A stretch of 64,000 nt of DNA, from assembly GCF_001562425.1 (NCBI RefSeq), contig NZ_LOED01000003.1:62001-126000 (forward strand). The letters are read 5' to 3'. The DNA is from Fervidicola ferrireducens (lineage in GTDB: Bacteria; Bacillota; Thermosediminibacteria; Thermosediminibacterales; Thermosediminibacteraceae). Positions 38,669-48,043 of this stretch are shown piece by piece; the first letter of the stretch is position 1; every line of letters starts with the position of its first letter. Position numbers and translations under genes: made by a program. The notes under the pieces were generated by a model. It searched no databases and had not been told where the DNA came from. It saw only the letters and a program-made list of their open reading frames with translations.

Positions 38669-40345
38669 TCATCGCAATCGTTTGAATTCCACCACCCGGT
38701 TCCTGCCCTTCTTTTTGGCACCGAAAAGCAGGGCCTGGTCCGCCTTATTCACCAGTTCTTTTACGGTCAGGGCATCATCGGGACATGAGGCAACTCCCGC
38801 GCTCACGGTTATGAATATCTTTTTACCCTCTTCCGTCACCGCAAATTCGGTGCTTTCCACGGCCTTCCTTATCCTTTCGGCGATGGCGTAGGCTTCCGAA
38901 CCCGAAGTATCGGGAAGGATTATCGCAAATTCTTCCCCACCGTAGCGGCCGACGATGTCGCCGGTTCTGACATTTTGCCTTAAGATTTCAGCAAGCTTTT
39001 TTAAAACTTTGTCGCCCATGAGGTGGCCGTAATTGTCGTTATAGGATTTGAAATGATCGATATCTAAAAGTATGAGGCTGAAAGTTCCGCCGCAGTTTTT
39101 CACGTGGTTGACCATATGCTCTAGCTGATTATATATATACCTGTGGTTATAAAGCCCCGTCAGACCATCGGTGACAGCAAGGTGGCTGGTTTTGTCGAAC
39201 AACTGGGCGTTGGAAATGGCGACAGCCGCCTGGTTAGCTAGGATGCTCATGATTTTCAAGTTCTTCGCATTATAGGCGTCTTTCCGGCTGGATGTCAAGG
39301 TGATGGCCCCCACTATGCCGCTGCTATTTATCAGCGGGACCGACATCACCGTTTTCGTATCTTGGGGCAGGCCCGGCATTTTTAGCCAGGCGGATTCCTT
39401 TTTGTAACTCGCCACCTCTCCCTTTTTGCTTATCAATGTCTTTCCCGTAATCCCCTCCCCCGGCTTTATCCTGAAGTCTTTTATTGAATCGTCGGAAAAA
39501 CCCTCGTACATAACCGGCACCAGAAACCCCTGCTGATAAAGGTAAAGGCAGATGGTGTCCCAGGGAGCGACGTTCTTTGCCGAATCGAATACTATTTTTA
39601 TTACCTCATCGGTATTAAGAGTGGAACTCAAAGTCGCAGCCACGTCGTAAAGGGCCGTGAGCTCCCTGTTGGTAGTTACAAGGCTCATGTATATTTTGAA
39701 AACGTATACAAGGATGAAATACGGAACAAACCCCAAAAGGGAGACGAAAAAACCAAAATGATTGTTAAGCTCTACCGTCAGCAGTCCCGCCGGCACAGAG
39801 ATGATATACGTGCCAAAGTCAAACTTCACCGCTTCGAGCGATTTTCTGACTGTATAATGTTCTCTTTCAAGAGCAAGATAAATCTCTATAAGGATGTTGT
39901 TGAGCAGAAAATAAATAAAAATAGCAAGGGCCTGAGAAAATATTTCCTGGTATCCTGCTTTTTTCAATACTACATAAAAACCCGCTGCGCCGAAAAAGCT
40001 AAGCATGTCCTGGCCCACATTAAAAAACACCCGGTCTAGTTCCCGCACAAAACTTCCTTCCGCCGACTTCATGTAAAGCTGGCTCAAAAAGGTACTCAAA
40101 GCTTTCATGACCGCGGCAGGAATGAATCCGAATATGAATCCGGCCGAATAAACGGTCCCGAACTCCATGCTCAGGCGCGTATTGTTCACCTGAACGGCGG
40201 ATAATTCGGACATTACCATTAAAAAGAGAAATATGAGATATTTAAAGCCAAAGTACCCCCAAGGAAATCCGTATAACGTCGTCATCATCAAAAGAAGCCC
40301 TATGCCCGTTAACGCCACTGCCCTTGCGTAAGTTTTCGTATTCAT
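38669..40345 (-). CDS. Membrane GAF-GGDEF diguanylate cyclase
   Basis: A 558-residue protein with about six to seven N-terminal transmembrane segments (residues 10-230), a GAF domain (about 235-375) and a GGDEF domain with GRYGGEEFAIILPD. The RTGD four residues before GGEEF fits the inhibitory I-site, so product inhibition is likely. It would make c-di-GMP from two GTP in response to a membrane or small-molecule cue. Together with the HD-GYP gene and the c-di-GMP riboswitch at the left, the window holds synthesis, breakdown and sensing of the nucleotide. Confidence 0.92.
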   Translation of the reverse strand: MNTKTYARAVALTGIGLLLMMTTLYGFPWGYFGFKYLIFLFLMVMSELSAVQVNNTRLSMEFGTVYSAGFIFGFIPAAVMKALSTFLSQLYMKSAEGSFVRELDRVFFNVGQDMLSFFGAAGFYVVLKKAGYQEIFSQALAIFIYFLLNNILIEIYLALEREHYTVRKSLEAVKFDFGTYIISVPAGLLTVELNNHFGFFVSLLGFVPYFILVYVFKIYMSLVTTNRELTALYDVAATLSSTLNTDEVIKIVFDSAKNVAPWDTICLYLYQQGFLVPVMYEGFSDDSIKDFRIKPGEGITGKTLISKKGEVASYKKESAWLKMPGLPQDTKTVMSVPLINSSGIVGAITLTSSRKDAYNAKNLKIMSILANQAAVAISNAQLFDKTSHLAVTDGLTGLYNHRYIYNQLEHMVNHVKNCGGTFSLILLDIDHFKSYNDNYGHLMGDKVLKKLAEILRQNVRTGDIVGRYGGEEFAIILPDTSGSEAYAIAERIRKAVESTEFAVTEEGKKIFITVSAGVASCPDDALTVKELVNKADQALLFGAKKKGRNRVVEFKRLR

Positions 40346-40422
40346 GGCCGTGCCCCCACCATAACTTTGGTATATATTATTCTACACAAATAGTGTATTT
40401 CCTTTTTTTTGCACATAAAAAA

Positions 40423-40441
40423 AGGCCCTTTTTTTGGGCCT
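40423..40441 (-). terminator. Terminator after the 154-residue membrane protein gene
   Basis: AGGCCC (40423-40428) and GGGCCT (40436-40441) with an A/T loop; on the minus strand a run of T follows. It lies about 110 bases past the gene at 40553. The rest of 40346-40552 holds nothing further that I can support. Confidence 0.75.
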
Positions 40442-40552
40442 ACCAAGAAAGAAAGGGGGCACTACGAACTAAGGGGTAACTATGAGAAGAATAGGGCTTT
40501 ACGATTCTAATTATAAACATATCGACAATTTTTTTCAAATCAAACACCTGTC

Positions 40553-41017
40553 CTAATTTTTATGGGATCTTAGACCCATTTCGACTTTTTTTACACCGCA
40601 CAATCTTTCAAAATACGCGGCAATTTCCTCAGCACCGATGTTTTGCAAATTGACCGCCAATACGAGATCAGCTTCAGGGAGATCCTCCTTCAGTCCTTCT
40701 TCGACATCGAATCCGAATTTTTGCGAAAGCCTTTTTAAGATATCAAAGGTACAATCTTGGGAACCAAGGTCTACAAAGTGAACCATGTCTGCCATTTCAA
40801 AGACCCCGCGGCCCGCCAGAATCCTTACAATCCCTTCCACCCTGTCTTCCAAATCTTTAACCAGGATGAGCAAACAGGTTTTTCCCAAAGATTGTTCTTT
40901 TTTTGCCTTCCACAGCATCCTTGCCAGGATAAGTTCCAGAATCCTGTATATGCCCACCGTCGCGAATACCGCTAAAATGAAAAGCCCTACATCAAATTTT
41001 TCTAACAAAGCCTCCAT
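40553..41017 (-). CDS. Single-pass membrane protein of unknown function
   Basis: A 154-residue protein with one transmembrane helix near the N-terminus (GLFILAVFATVGIYRILELIL) and a cytoplasmic domain of about 115 residues (TCLLILVKDLEDRVEGIVR, DCTFDILKRLSQKFGFDV). I do not recognise the family; the soluble part has alternating strand/helix pattern but no catalytic motif. Start ATG 41017 follows GGGGGGACT. That ribosome site is half of a 10-bp perfect inverted repeat (41020-41029 and 41059-41068) that could hide it. Confidence 0.75.
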   Translation of the reverse strand: MEALLEKFDVGLFILAVFATVGIYRILELILARMLWKAKKEQSLGKTCLLILVKDLEDRVEGIVRILAGRGVFEMADMVHFVDLGSQDCTFDILKRLSQKFGFDVEEGLKEDLPEADLVLAVNLQNIGAEEIAAYFERLCGVKKVEMGLRSHKN

Positions 41018-41019
41018 TT

Positions 41020-41068
41020 AAGTCCCCCCTCATTGCATCCTCATGTCTATATTTATTCGGGGGGACTT
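41020..41068 (-). repeat. 10-bp inverted repeat covering a ribosome site
   Basis: AAGTCCCCCC (41020-41029) and GGGGGGACTT (41059-41068) are perfect inverted copies with a 29-base loop. On the minus strand the downstream arm is the ribosome site of the gene at 41017. It lies at the outer edge of the IS200/IS605-like element, so it may have arisen with the insertion. Confidence 0.6.
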
Positions 41069-41113
41069 TAAATCGTGCGTGACGTCCTCCCCTCAATAAA
41101 TTGAGGGGCATCC

Positions 41114-42346
41114 TCATGCGGATGCACACAGGGTTTTATCCCTGCGCTTCGGTTCAGCGACGCCGTGCCATCCCAAGTGGTATGACACGACCGCGGGCCG
41201 CGCCACACGGCCACTACTCCCCTTCACGGGAGATACCTGGTACGCCCTCTCGTAGATGTTCAGTGCACCGTTTATGTCCGCCTGTGCCTTCCAACCACAG
41301 GAACACGCATACAAACCCCGGTGTCTCCGGTTGGAAGCCATGACCTTCCCGCAGGCGTGGCAGGTAATGGACGTGCTTCCTTCATTTATGTCATCTCGCA
41401 CCAGAATTCCCGCCAGCACCCCTTTGTATTTAAGCATATCAATCAACTTCCGGTACGGCCAGACATGCAGCCGCTGGTTCAACTGGTCTCCATAGTCAAT
41501 GCTTTCCCGGATTCCATTAAGGTCCCCAATGGCTATTTCCTTCACACCACGTCGCACACATTCCGCAATAAAGTGAGATGTAGCCATGTGCAACAAGTGT
41601 TCTACCTGTTTCTTTTCCCGGTGCGCTATTTGTTTCCACCGGCGGGAATTCTGTTTGAGGTTAGCTCGTACCTTCTGCCAATATCGCCTTATAGCTTTTA
41701 TCAGTTTACCTGAATAAAGCATTACCATACCATCGTCAAATACAGCAGCCATTAAGATGTTTTCTCCAAGGTCTACCGCTGCTCTCCCAGTCCCTTTGTT
41801 TTCACGGGCCTTAACTTCCACCACCAGACGGGCTTCTATTCGCCCGGAAACCTTGTCGTAGATGATGGAAAGTTCACGCACCCGTTCGTATTCAATATCG
41901 GGACGGTGAGATATACGGAAAGAGACCTGTCTTACACCATCTTCCCGGCTGGTGCCCAGACTTAGAGTAACTCTCTCTCCATCTACCCTGAACCCACTTT
42001 GGACGTACTTGAGCGGTGAAAGACAATTCTTCCGGCGGAAGCCGGGAGCCTCGTGCCGCGTGAGTCCCTTTCTCTTGAGGGCAAAGAAAGACTTATATGC
42101 TTCCCGTACTTCGTCCCGGGTGAGTTGCACTGACATCGAGTAGTACCCTTTGGCTCTGGGCAGCTCCTTTAAGATGCGGTTGAGGTTCTTTCGGGAAATA
42201 TCTACTCTCCCGGTTTCCTTGTGCTCTTTCCACAGATGCCACAAAAGCCCGTTGTAGACCTTGGTGGCACAGAACATGGCGTCCTTCAGAACAGCTTCAG
42301 TCTGCGGGTCCGCATGGATTTGGGCTTTGAGTGTAATTAGAGGCAC
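41114..42346 (-). CDS. tnpB: TnpB (RNA-guided nuclease family of IS200/IS605)
   Basis: A 410-residue protein with the TnpB layout. RuvC-I has AAVDLGENILMAAV (Asp present), the zinc ribbon is ITCHACGKVMASN...YACSCGW, and RuvC-III has QADINGALNIY (Asp present). RuvC-II, however, reads EIAIGDLNGIRE, with Gly where many members have Glu. GTG 42346 directly follows the tnpA stop, after GGAGGTGA. TnpB proteins cut DNA with a guide transcribed from the element's right end and protect it from loss. Whether this one still cuts depends on whether the Glu has moved. Confidence 0.88.
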   Translation of the reverse strand: MPLITLKAQIHADPQTEAVLKDAMFCATKVYNGLLWHLWKEHKETGRVDISRKNLNRILKELPRAKGYYSMSVQLTRDEVREAYKSFFALKRKGLTRHEAPGFRRKNCLSPLKYVQSGFRVDGERVTLSLGTSREDGVRQVSFRISHRPDIEYERVRELSIIYDKVSGRIEARLVVEVKARENKGTGRAAVDLGENILMAAVFDDGMVMLYSGKLIKAIRRYWQKVRANLKQNSRRWKQIAHREKKQVEHLLHMATSHFIAECVRRGVKEIAIGDLNGIRESIDYGDQLNQRLHVWPYRKLIDMLKYKGVLAGILVRDDINEGSTSITCHACGKVMASNRRHRGLYACSCGWKAQADINGALNIYERAYQVSPVKGSSGRVARPAVVSYHLGWHGVAEPKRRDKTLCASA

Positions 42347-42559
42347 TCATTCACCTCCCTCTGTTTTTTGAGCTTCGATGTACCGCCTGATAGTCTCGCT
42401 GGAGACCTCTCCGGCTGTACCTACATAGTAGCTTGGGTTCCATAAATGTCCGCCCCAGAGCTTTTTCTTAAGTTCCGGATGCTTCACAAAGAGCCGGCGA
42501 GCCGTGGAACCCTTTAATATTTTGGCTATCACCGCCGGAGCTATCTTAGGGGGTCCGTG
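42347..42559 (-). pseudogene. Truncated TnpA (Y1 transposase), C-terminal third only
   Basis: The frame reads GPPKIAPAVIAKILKGSTAR, RLFVKHPELKKKLWGGHLWN and PSYYVGTAGEVSSETIRRYI, the C-terminal part of IS200/IS605 Y1 transposases including the catalytic Tyr region (IRRYIEAQ). The N-terminal two-thirds, with the HUH metal site, is missing; upstream the sequence runs straight into the left-end hairpin and then a stop. The element is thus unable to move by itself. Confidence 0.8.
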
Positions 42560-42613
42560 GATCCCATCAATAAATTGAGCGGGATAACTACCCCCTCGCT
42601 CTCCCCCATTTTT

Positions 42614-43255
42614 CTAAACCAGGTTATTTTTAAGGGCGTAGACCGCCACCTGGGTCCTGTCCATCAGGTTCAGCTTCCTTAAGATGCTGCTCACGTGGTT
42701 TTTCACGGTCTTTTCACTTATTCCCAGTTTTTCCGATATCTCTATGTTGCTCATACCTTCTGCAATGCACGCCATCACTTCCTTTTCCCTGGCGGTCAGC
42801 GGACGACTGGCCCGTGGGAGCGGCTGGCTAAGGCGCTTGTACTCCGCCACTAAGGCGCGGGTGAGGGTGGGCTGTATGTAGGTCTCTCCCCTGTTCACCG
42901 CCCTCACGGCCTCCAACAGAGCATGGGGCTCTATGTCCTTTAAAAGGTAACCCGATACGCCAACTCTTAAAAGCTCCAGCAGGTACTCGCGGTCGTCGTA
43001 TATTGTAAGGATGATAACTTTCGCCCTGCACTTTTCCTTTTTTAAAAGCCTTGTAGCTTCAATCCCGTTCAATTTCGGCATGTTGATGTCCATCAGCACC
43101 ACATCGGGGTCTTTTGTCCTGACTTCCTCCACTGCCTCAAGTCCATTTGAAGCTTCGCCCACCACCTCGATGTCGCTTTCCATCTCCAGGAGCTTTTTTA
43201 ACCCCTTCCTCACAAGGGCATGGTCATCCGCAAGAACCACGGATATTTTCGCCAT
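42614..43255 (-). CDS. degU: NarL/DegU-family response regulator
   Basis: A 213-residue protein. The receiver has VVLADDHALVRKG (acidic pocket), phospho-acceptor Asp in DPDVVLMDINMPKLNG, and Lys in YLLKDIEP. The C-terminal LuxR helix-turn-helix reads LTAREKEVMACIAEGMSNIE and KTVKNHVSSILRKLN. Its partner kinase is immediately upstream (gap 18 bases). DegU-type regulators control motility, exoenzymes and biofilm; the name is by similarity. The IS element begins at its stop codon. Confidence 0.88.
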   Translation of the reverse strand: MAKISVVLADDHALVRKGLKKLLEMESDIEVVGEASNGLEAVEEVRTKDPDVVLMDINMPKLNGIEATRLLKKEKCRAKVIILTIYDDREYLLELLRVGVSGYLLKDIEPHALLEAVRAVNRGETYIQPTLTRALVAEYKRLSQPLPRASRPLTAREKEVMACIAEGMSNIEISEKLGISEKTVKNHVSSILRKLNLMDRTQVAVYALKNNLV

Positions 43256-43273
43256 ATTAAAAAATCCCCCCTC

Positions 43274-44416
43274 TCACCTAAGAGGTATGGTGATATAAAT
43301 GTTCGTACCGCGGCCCGGTTCAGACCTGATCCTCACCGTGCCGTTCAAAAGGTCCACCCTCTCCCTGATATTTACAAGGCCGAAGTGTTCGCCTTCTCTT
43401 TCATCTAATTTCTCAATGTTGAATCCCACTCCGTCGTCCTCTATGACAAGGTTCACCATGTGGGGCAAAAATTCTAGCTTTACTCTCACGTTTTTCGCCC
43501 TAGCGTGTTTTTTCACATTGCTCAAAGCTTCCTGTATCACCCGGAATAGAGTTATTTCCACGGTGGAATCGAGTTTAACCCTTTCTCCCAATACCACAAA
43601 GTCCACGGATATCCCCGTGTCCTCCTGAAATTCAGCACAGTATCTTCCCGCTACTGCCTCGATCCCAAGGGCATCCAACGCCGAAGGGCGGAGGTTAAAT
43701 ATAATCTTCCTTATCTCCCCCAATGTATTCTTGACCAGCTTTTTCAAATCCTTAAGTTCTTTTTTAACCGTATCTGGGTCTTCCTCGCAAATTTTTTCTA
43801 AAACCTCAAGCTGCAAAAGTAAGTTGGCTATGGACTGGGCAGGACCGTCATGGATTTCCCGGGCAATTGCCTTTCTCTCTTCCTCCTGTACTTTAATTAT
43901 CTTCCCCGCAAAGAGCTGCTTTTGGTTTATGTCGGTGAGCTTTTCCGAAAGGTCTTGCAGGTTGCCTTTTAAAAAGTTAAGGGCTACCCCCATCTGCAGG
44001 GAAACCCGTTCCGCCTTTTTTAATATCTCCTGCATGTTTTTGAGATTTCGCTCCATCTCGTCTCTTTTTTCCCGGAGCTGTTTTTCTCTTTCCCTTTCCA
44101 ATGTAAGCATTATCTGGATTTCCCGGGAGCGCTCGTACGCCGCCTTAATGTCTTCTTCACTGTATTTTTCAAAGTCTTTGCTCACGATCATAAGCTGGTA
44201 TCTCGAATTTTTCTCCATTTTTTCCAGCCTGTCCACGCTCTTTATGGTTTCCGCAATCTTAATTTTAATCTCCTTTATGTCTTTTTCCAGCCGCTCACAC
44301 TCTTTCTTGGCGTGTTCGGCTATTCTGAAGGTTTCTTCGTGTCCCTTTTCTACAGCTTCAATGGTGCTTTTTATAACGTTTTCCAGGTGTTTTGGATCCA
44401 GGCGGACTCTTTTCAA
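43274..44416 (-). CDS. degS: DegS-like cytoplasmic sensor histidine kinase
   Basis: A 380-residue kinase without transmembrane segments. Residues 1-175 form a long coiled coil of the DegS sensor type; the HisKA_3 box AIAREIHDGPAQSIANLLLQ carries the phospho-His, and the HATPase has HARAKNVRVKLE (N box region), VIEDDGVGFN and GEHFGLVNIRERV. It phosphorylates the regulator encoded next to it. The absence of a membrane sensor suggests an internal cue, as for DegS. Confidence 0.9.
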   Translation of the reverse strand: MKRVRLDPKHLENVIKSTIEAVEKGHEETFRIAEHAKKECERLEKDIKEIKIKIAETIKSVDRLEKMEKNSRYQLMIVSKDFEKYSEEDIKAAYERSREIQIMLTLEREREKQLREKRDEMERNLKNMQEILKKAERVSLQMGVALNFLKGNLQDLSEKLTDINQKQLFAGKIIKVQEEERKAIAREIHDGPAQSIANLLLQLEVLEKICEEDPDTVKKELKDLKKLVKNTLGEIRKIIFNLRPSALDALGIEAVAGRYCAEFQEDTGISVDFVVLGERVKLDSTVEITLFRVIQEALSNVKKHARAKNVRVKLEFLPHMVNLVIEDDGVGFNIEKLDEREGEHFGLVNIRERVDLLNGTVRIRSEPGRGTNIYITIPLR

Positions 44417-44487
44417 AAATTATCCCTCCCGGTCTTTTTATATATTTTGACAAAATTCCCCAAAATTCCTGCTAACACCCAAAAAAA

Positions 44488-44510
44488 AGCAGCCTTGTTT
44501 AAAGGCTGCT
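44488..44510 (-). terminator. metK terminator containing the metK stop codon
   Basis: AGCAGCC (44488-44494) and GGCTGCT (44504-44510) pair; on the minus strand eight T follow. The metK TAA (44499-44501) lies within the loop, so coding sequence forms the upstream arm. Confidence 0.9.
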
Positions 44511-45692
44511 TGCCTGCTTTTTCAAAATCTCCGCTTTGTCCGTCTTTTCCCAGGGCACGTCCAGATCCGTTCTGCCGAAGTGCCCGTAGGCGGCTACCTG
44601 CCGGTAAATCGGCCTTCTCAAATCCAGATCCCTTATTATGGCTGCCGGGCGAAGATCGAAGTTTTCAACAATCAGCTTTTCAATCTTCTCATCCGGCAGC
44701 ACCCCGGTCCCGAAGGTATCCACCATTATTGAAACCGGATGGGCCACTCCTATGGCGTAAGCCACCTGAACTTCGCACTTTTTCGCAAGGCCCGCGGCCA
44801 CGATGTTTTTAGCTACGTATCTTGCGGCGTAAGACGCCGAGCGGTCCACCTTCGTTGGGTCCTTGCCCGAAAAGGCCCCACCGCCGTGGCGAGCGTAACC
44901 GCCGTAGGTGTCAACTATTATCTTTCTTCCGGTAAGCCCCGAATCGCCGTGGGGGCCTCCGATTACGAACCTTCCCGTCGGGTTAATGTAAAATTTGGTG
45001 TTTTTATCCATAAGCTCTTCAGGTATCACTTTTTTGATTACAGTCTCGACTATGTCGCTCCTCAAAGTAGCAAGGTCCACCGTGGATTTGTGCTGGGCCG
45101 AGACCACCACCTTGTCTACCCTCACCGGCCTTCCGTCTTCGTACTCCACCGTGACCTGGGTTTTCCCATCGGGTCTGAGATACGGCAAAATCTTCGTTTT
45201 TCTGACTTCGGCAAGCCTGCGGGCCAGCTTGTGGGCCAGCATTATGGGCATCGGCATGAGCTCGGGAGTTTCGTCTACCGCAAAGCCGAACATCATTCCC
45301 TGGTCGCCGGCGCCTATTCTATCAAGTTCGTCGCCCTGTCCCTCTTCCCTCACCTCGTAGGCGGAATCGACCCCGATCGCTATATCCGGAGACTGTTCGT
45401 CGATGGAAGTTATAACGGCGCAGGTGTCGCAGTCGAAGCCGTACTTAGCCCTGGTATATCCGATTTCCCTTATGGTTTCCCTGGCGATGGAGGGTATGTC
45501 CACATAACAGTCACAGGTTATCTCTCCCATGACGAGGACCAGTCCGGTGGTGACCGCCGTCTCGCATGCCACCCTGGCCATGGGGTCTTTTTCGAGAATC
45601 GCATCCAGTATAGCATCGGAAATCTGGTCGCAAATTTTATCCGGATGCCCTTCCGTCACCGATTCGGAAGTGAAAAGATACTTCCTTGCCAT
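44499..45692 (-). CDS. metK: S-adenosylmethionine synthetase
   Basis: A 397-residue enzyme. Signatures include [20 protein letters not shown] at the N-terminus, [12 protein letters not shown] near residue 120 and [17 protein letters not shown] near 270. It makes SAM from methionine and ATP. AAGGAGGA precedes the ATG. The HEAT-repeat gene lies 20 bases upstream, so metK is probably its second gene; no SAM riboswitch was seen. SAM demand links it to the mtnP salvage cluster further right. Confidence 0.96.
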   Translation of the reverse strand: MARKYLFTSESVTEGHPDKICDQISDAILDAILEKDPMARVACETAVTTGLVLVMGEITCDCYVDIPSIARETIREIGYTRAKYGFDCDTCAVITSIDEQSPDIAIGVDSAYEVREEGQGDELDRIGAGDQGMMFGFAVDETPELMPMPIMLAHKLARRLAEVRKTKILPYLRPDGKTQVTVEYEDGRPVRVDKVVVSAQHKSTVDLATLRSDIVETVIKKVIPEELMDKNTKFYINPTGRFVIGGPHGDSGLTGRKIIVDTYGGYARHGGGAFSGKDPTKVDRSASYAARYVAKNIVAAGLAKKCEVQVAYAIGVAHPVSIMVDTFGTGVLPDEKIEKLIVENFDLRPAAIIRDLDLRRPIYRQVAAYGHFGRTDLDVPWEKTDKAEILKKQASSL

Positions 45693-45712
45693 TTTGCATT
45701 CCTCCTTTTTCT

Positions 45713-47302
45713 CTAGTCAAAGGCCTCCGGATTTACCCTCATGTCAAAACCGTTTTTCATGTTTATAAGGGCAACCCGCAGGCTTTCTATTATCATCCTC
45801 TGGATAAACGGGTGATAGTGGAGAGGGTCTGAATCAAGGTGCAGCATTGCCGAAAGCACTACCTTGACCAGTTCCCTTTCGCCCATCCTGTTTAGGAAAT
45901 CTGCCGCCAGCTCCAGCATCCTTCTTAAGGTTTCCACGCGGGGTTCGATGAGCTCGGCGGTAAATTTGGAAAAAAGACTTTCCGCTTTGGAAAGCGTCAT
46001 CTTCTTAATGTAATACCCGTTTTTCGACTTATGTTCCTCGGCATAATCGTATACCCTCGGTTCTGCCACAAACCAGTCTTCAAAGAGGCGGTAGTTGAAA
46101 AGGTCAAAAGTGCTTTTGTAGTAATCTTCATCGGCCTTTATGGACAAAAGGTCGTACATACTGAAATCGGGCCTGTATGGCTTTGGCGCAAGGCGGCAGG
46201 ACATGCTTTCTTCTATTACGCCCTTCCAGAAAAAAAACTGATAGGGTATAGGATTGCCTGTCTTTAAATTCCAGTAAAAGGCATCTTTTATCAGAGCGAC
46301 GGCGTACTGGGCATCGGTCTCGACTATTATCGTGCTTCTTGAAAGGTCCCTCACGGAATTTTCAAATTCCCGGCTCGTCATCTGGGAAATGCTCCAGCAG
46401 TCCTTTATTCCTTCCGAAACGTTCACGAGGAGGTTCATGGAGCAAAGTCTTCTTTTTTTAATCGGATTTCTCCAGGCAATCCACAAGGCCCTGCTCCCCA
46501 GTCCGTCTATGGAGGACAATATCACCTTAACCGGCTTTTTCAAAGTCACCGGCATTTCGTAAGGTTCTTCCGCCACGCCGCTAAACTTAAGCCTCCGGAT
46601 TTCCCTTTCTACGGTCTTTTTCAGCCGCTCGTTTGTAACTTCCCGGAAAACTTTGTTCAGGGCGTAAAGGGCTTTCCCGCTTTTTATTTTACCCAGAGCT
46701 CTTGCAGCCTCTTCCGCCACCGGAACGTCGTCTACCTTTGATAGAATCTCCAGCAAAACCACGGCCTTTTCCAGGCGGTGCTCGCCTATGTCCCTGATGT
46801 ACGCGAGTTTTACTTCGGGCGGAAAGTCCTGCAGGTCATCCAGGATGTAGGGGATTAAAAAATAATCTTTGTTGATGTCGTCTATCATCTCTACCAGTGA
46901 CTGGGTTACCACTTTTTCGAAATCTTTCATTATGCTGTTAAGGGGCAGGTCTCCCGTATCCACACCGTAGTGGGACAGCACCGAAAGAATCCTGGCCTTT
47001 ACCTTGTCCGACACCTGCGGCATCACGAGGATATCCATGAGAGGCTCAACCAAACGGTAGTCGTTGGCGTATTCAAGGGCGTAGCACACTATAGGGGCCA
47101 GTTCTTCGTCGCTTTCCTTGAGCTTGGAAAGGCACACCGGCACCACCAGGTCGCCCATGCTGAAAAGCTTTTTCATCGACCTGTCCAGCTGCCCCACCGT
47201 GCAGTCTTTATTTTTCAAAGCCTCCAGATAAGAGAGAATTTGCCTTTTTATGAGGAGGCTGTAATCCACCTTAGAAGCCTTCTTCTGAGTTTTTCTTTGC
47301 AT
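45713..47302 (-). CDS. HEAT-repeat protein of unknown function
   Basis: A 529-residue soluble protein. Residues 50-270 are made of helical pairs typical of HEAT-like repeats ([40 protein letters not shown]). The C-terminal half is less regular, with no motif that I recognise ([20 protein letters not shown]). It may act as a scaffold. A promoter lies just upstream and metK follows closely, an unusual partner that I cannot explain. Confidence 0.75.
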   Translation of the reverse strand: MQRKTQKKASKVDYSLLIKRQILSYLEALKNKDCTVGQLDRSMKKLFSMGDLVVPVCLSKLKESDEELAPIVCYALEYANDYRLVEPLMDILVMPQVSDKVKARILSVLSHYGVDTGDLPLNSIMKDFEKVVTQSLVEMIDDINKDYFLIPYILDDLQDFPPEVKLAYIRDIGEHRLEKAVVLLEILSKVDDVPVAEEAARALGKIKSGKALYALNKVFREVTNERLKKTVEREIRRLKFSGVAEEPYEMPVTLKKPVKVILSSIDGLGSRALWIAWRNPIKKRRLCSMNLLVNVSEGIKDCWSISQMTSREFENSVRDLSRSTIIVETDAQYAVALIKDAFYWNLKTGNPIPYQFFFWKGVIEESMSCRLAPKPYRPDFSMYDLLSIKADEDYYKSTFDLFNYRLFEDWFVAEPRVYDYAEEHKSKNGYYIKKMTLSKAESLFSKFTAELIEPRVETLRRMLELAADFLNRMGERELVKVVLSAMLHLDSDPLHYHPFIQRMIIESLRVALINMKNGFDMRVNPEAFD

Positions 47303-47340
47303 TTTGCACTCCTTCCCAAAGGCAAAGTGAAACCCTATTA

Positions 47341-47369
47341 ATTATATTATAGCGGACCTGTTTTAGCAA
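47341..47369 (-). promoter_or_regulatory. Promoter of the HEAT-metK operon
   Basis: On the minus strand TTGCTA (47369-47364), 17 bases, TATAAT (47346-47341). An overlapping TATAAT lies five bases upstream. The transcript would start about 30 bases before the HEAT gene ATG at 47302. Confidence 0.65.
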
Positions 47370-47374
47370 TGCCT

Positions 47375-48028
47375 TTACCTTTGGCCGTACGAGTTGAGGT
47401 AAAAGTCCCTTATAAACTTCACTTCGCCTTCGGTGAGGGGTACGGGATTGCCCGCAATTTTAGATTTGAGAAAAATTTCGGCGCTTTTTTCCACCACGAG
47501 GCAGACTTTAAAAGCCTCAGCCAGGTCCCTGCCCACGGCCACCACGCCGTGGTTGGCAAGCAGCACCGCATTCCGGTCGCCTAAAGCTTCCACCGCATTT
47601 TTTGCCAATTCCTGCGACCCGGAAGGCGCGTACTTCGCCACCTTGACCGGCCCCCCGACCATTGCCGCCATGTCTTCCATGATGCAGGGTATTTCCACCC
47701 TGGCAGCAGCACAGGCGCTGGCGTTGGTGCTGTGGGTATGTATTATCGCCCGAACGTCTGGCCTTGCCCGGTAAATGGCTGCGTGCAGCGGCGTCTCTAC
47801 TGAGGGCTTGCGGTTCAAGGTCAGAGGCCTGCCTTCAAGGTCGACTTCTACGATGTCATCCGGCTCCAGCATCGTGTAATTCATGCCGCTCGGTGTAATA
47901 ACAAACACATCGTCTTTACAGTTGCGCGCGCTTAAGTTGCCCCACGTCGCCACAACCAATCCTTCTTTTACTATTTTTTCCCCGTATTCTACCACCATTT
48001 GCTTTACTTTAAGCAAGAGCATTTCCAT
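47375..48028 (-). CDS. Class II aldolase/adducin-family sugar-phosphate aldolase
   Basis: About 217 residues of the fuculose-1-phosphate aldolase family. Zn ligands are visible in IIHTHSTNASACAAA (two His) and LLANHGVVAVGRDL (His), and the GNLSAR loop binds phosphate. Class II aldolases cleave fuculose-1-P, methylthioribulose-1-P or 5-deoxyribulose-1-P to DHAP and an aldehyde. Neighbouring mtnP makes the deoxynucleoside substrate route most likely. ATG 48028 follows GGAGG; other ATG and TTG codons lie within ten bases. Confidence 0.88.
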   Translation of the reverse strand: MEMLLLKVKQMVVEYGEKIVKEGLVVATWGNLSARNCKDDVFVITPSGMNYTMLEPDDIVEVDLEGRPLTLNRKPSVETPLHAAIYRARPDVRAIIHTHSTNASACAAARVEIPCIMEDMAAMVGGPVKVAKYAPSGSQELAKNAVEALGDRNAVLLANHGVVAVGRDLAEAFKVCLVVEKSAEIFLKSKIAGNPVPLTEGEVKFIRDFYLNSYGQR

Positions 48029-48043
48029 CCCATCCTCCAAATA

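Larger units (their letters stand above)
41060..42612 (-). mobile_element. IS200/IS605-family element, decayed
   Basis: The element holds tnpB and a truncated tnpA. Subterminal hairpins mark both ends: CCCCTCAAT-AA-ATTGAGGGG (41089-41108) after tnpB, and CCCATCAAT-AA-ATTGAGCGGG (42563-42583) before tnpA. Both share the core TCAATAAATTGAG in the same orientation, as expected of transposition ends recognised as single-stranded hairpins. The element lies between the 154-residue protein gene and degU. Exact ends and the target motif cannot be fixed without an empty site. A guide-RNA scaffold would be expected across the tnpB 3' end and right end. Confidence 0.75.

Noticed and set aside
40482-40556. 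A 24-codon plus-strand frame after AAGGGGT
   Set aside because: It is too short, has no recognisable pattern, and runs into the convergent membrane-protein gene; chance is likely.
45693-45712. SAM riboswitch before metK
   Set aside because: Only 20 bases separate metK from the upstream gene, and no SAM-class core was seen upstream of the HEAT gene either.
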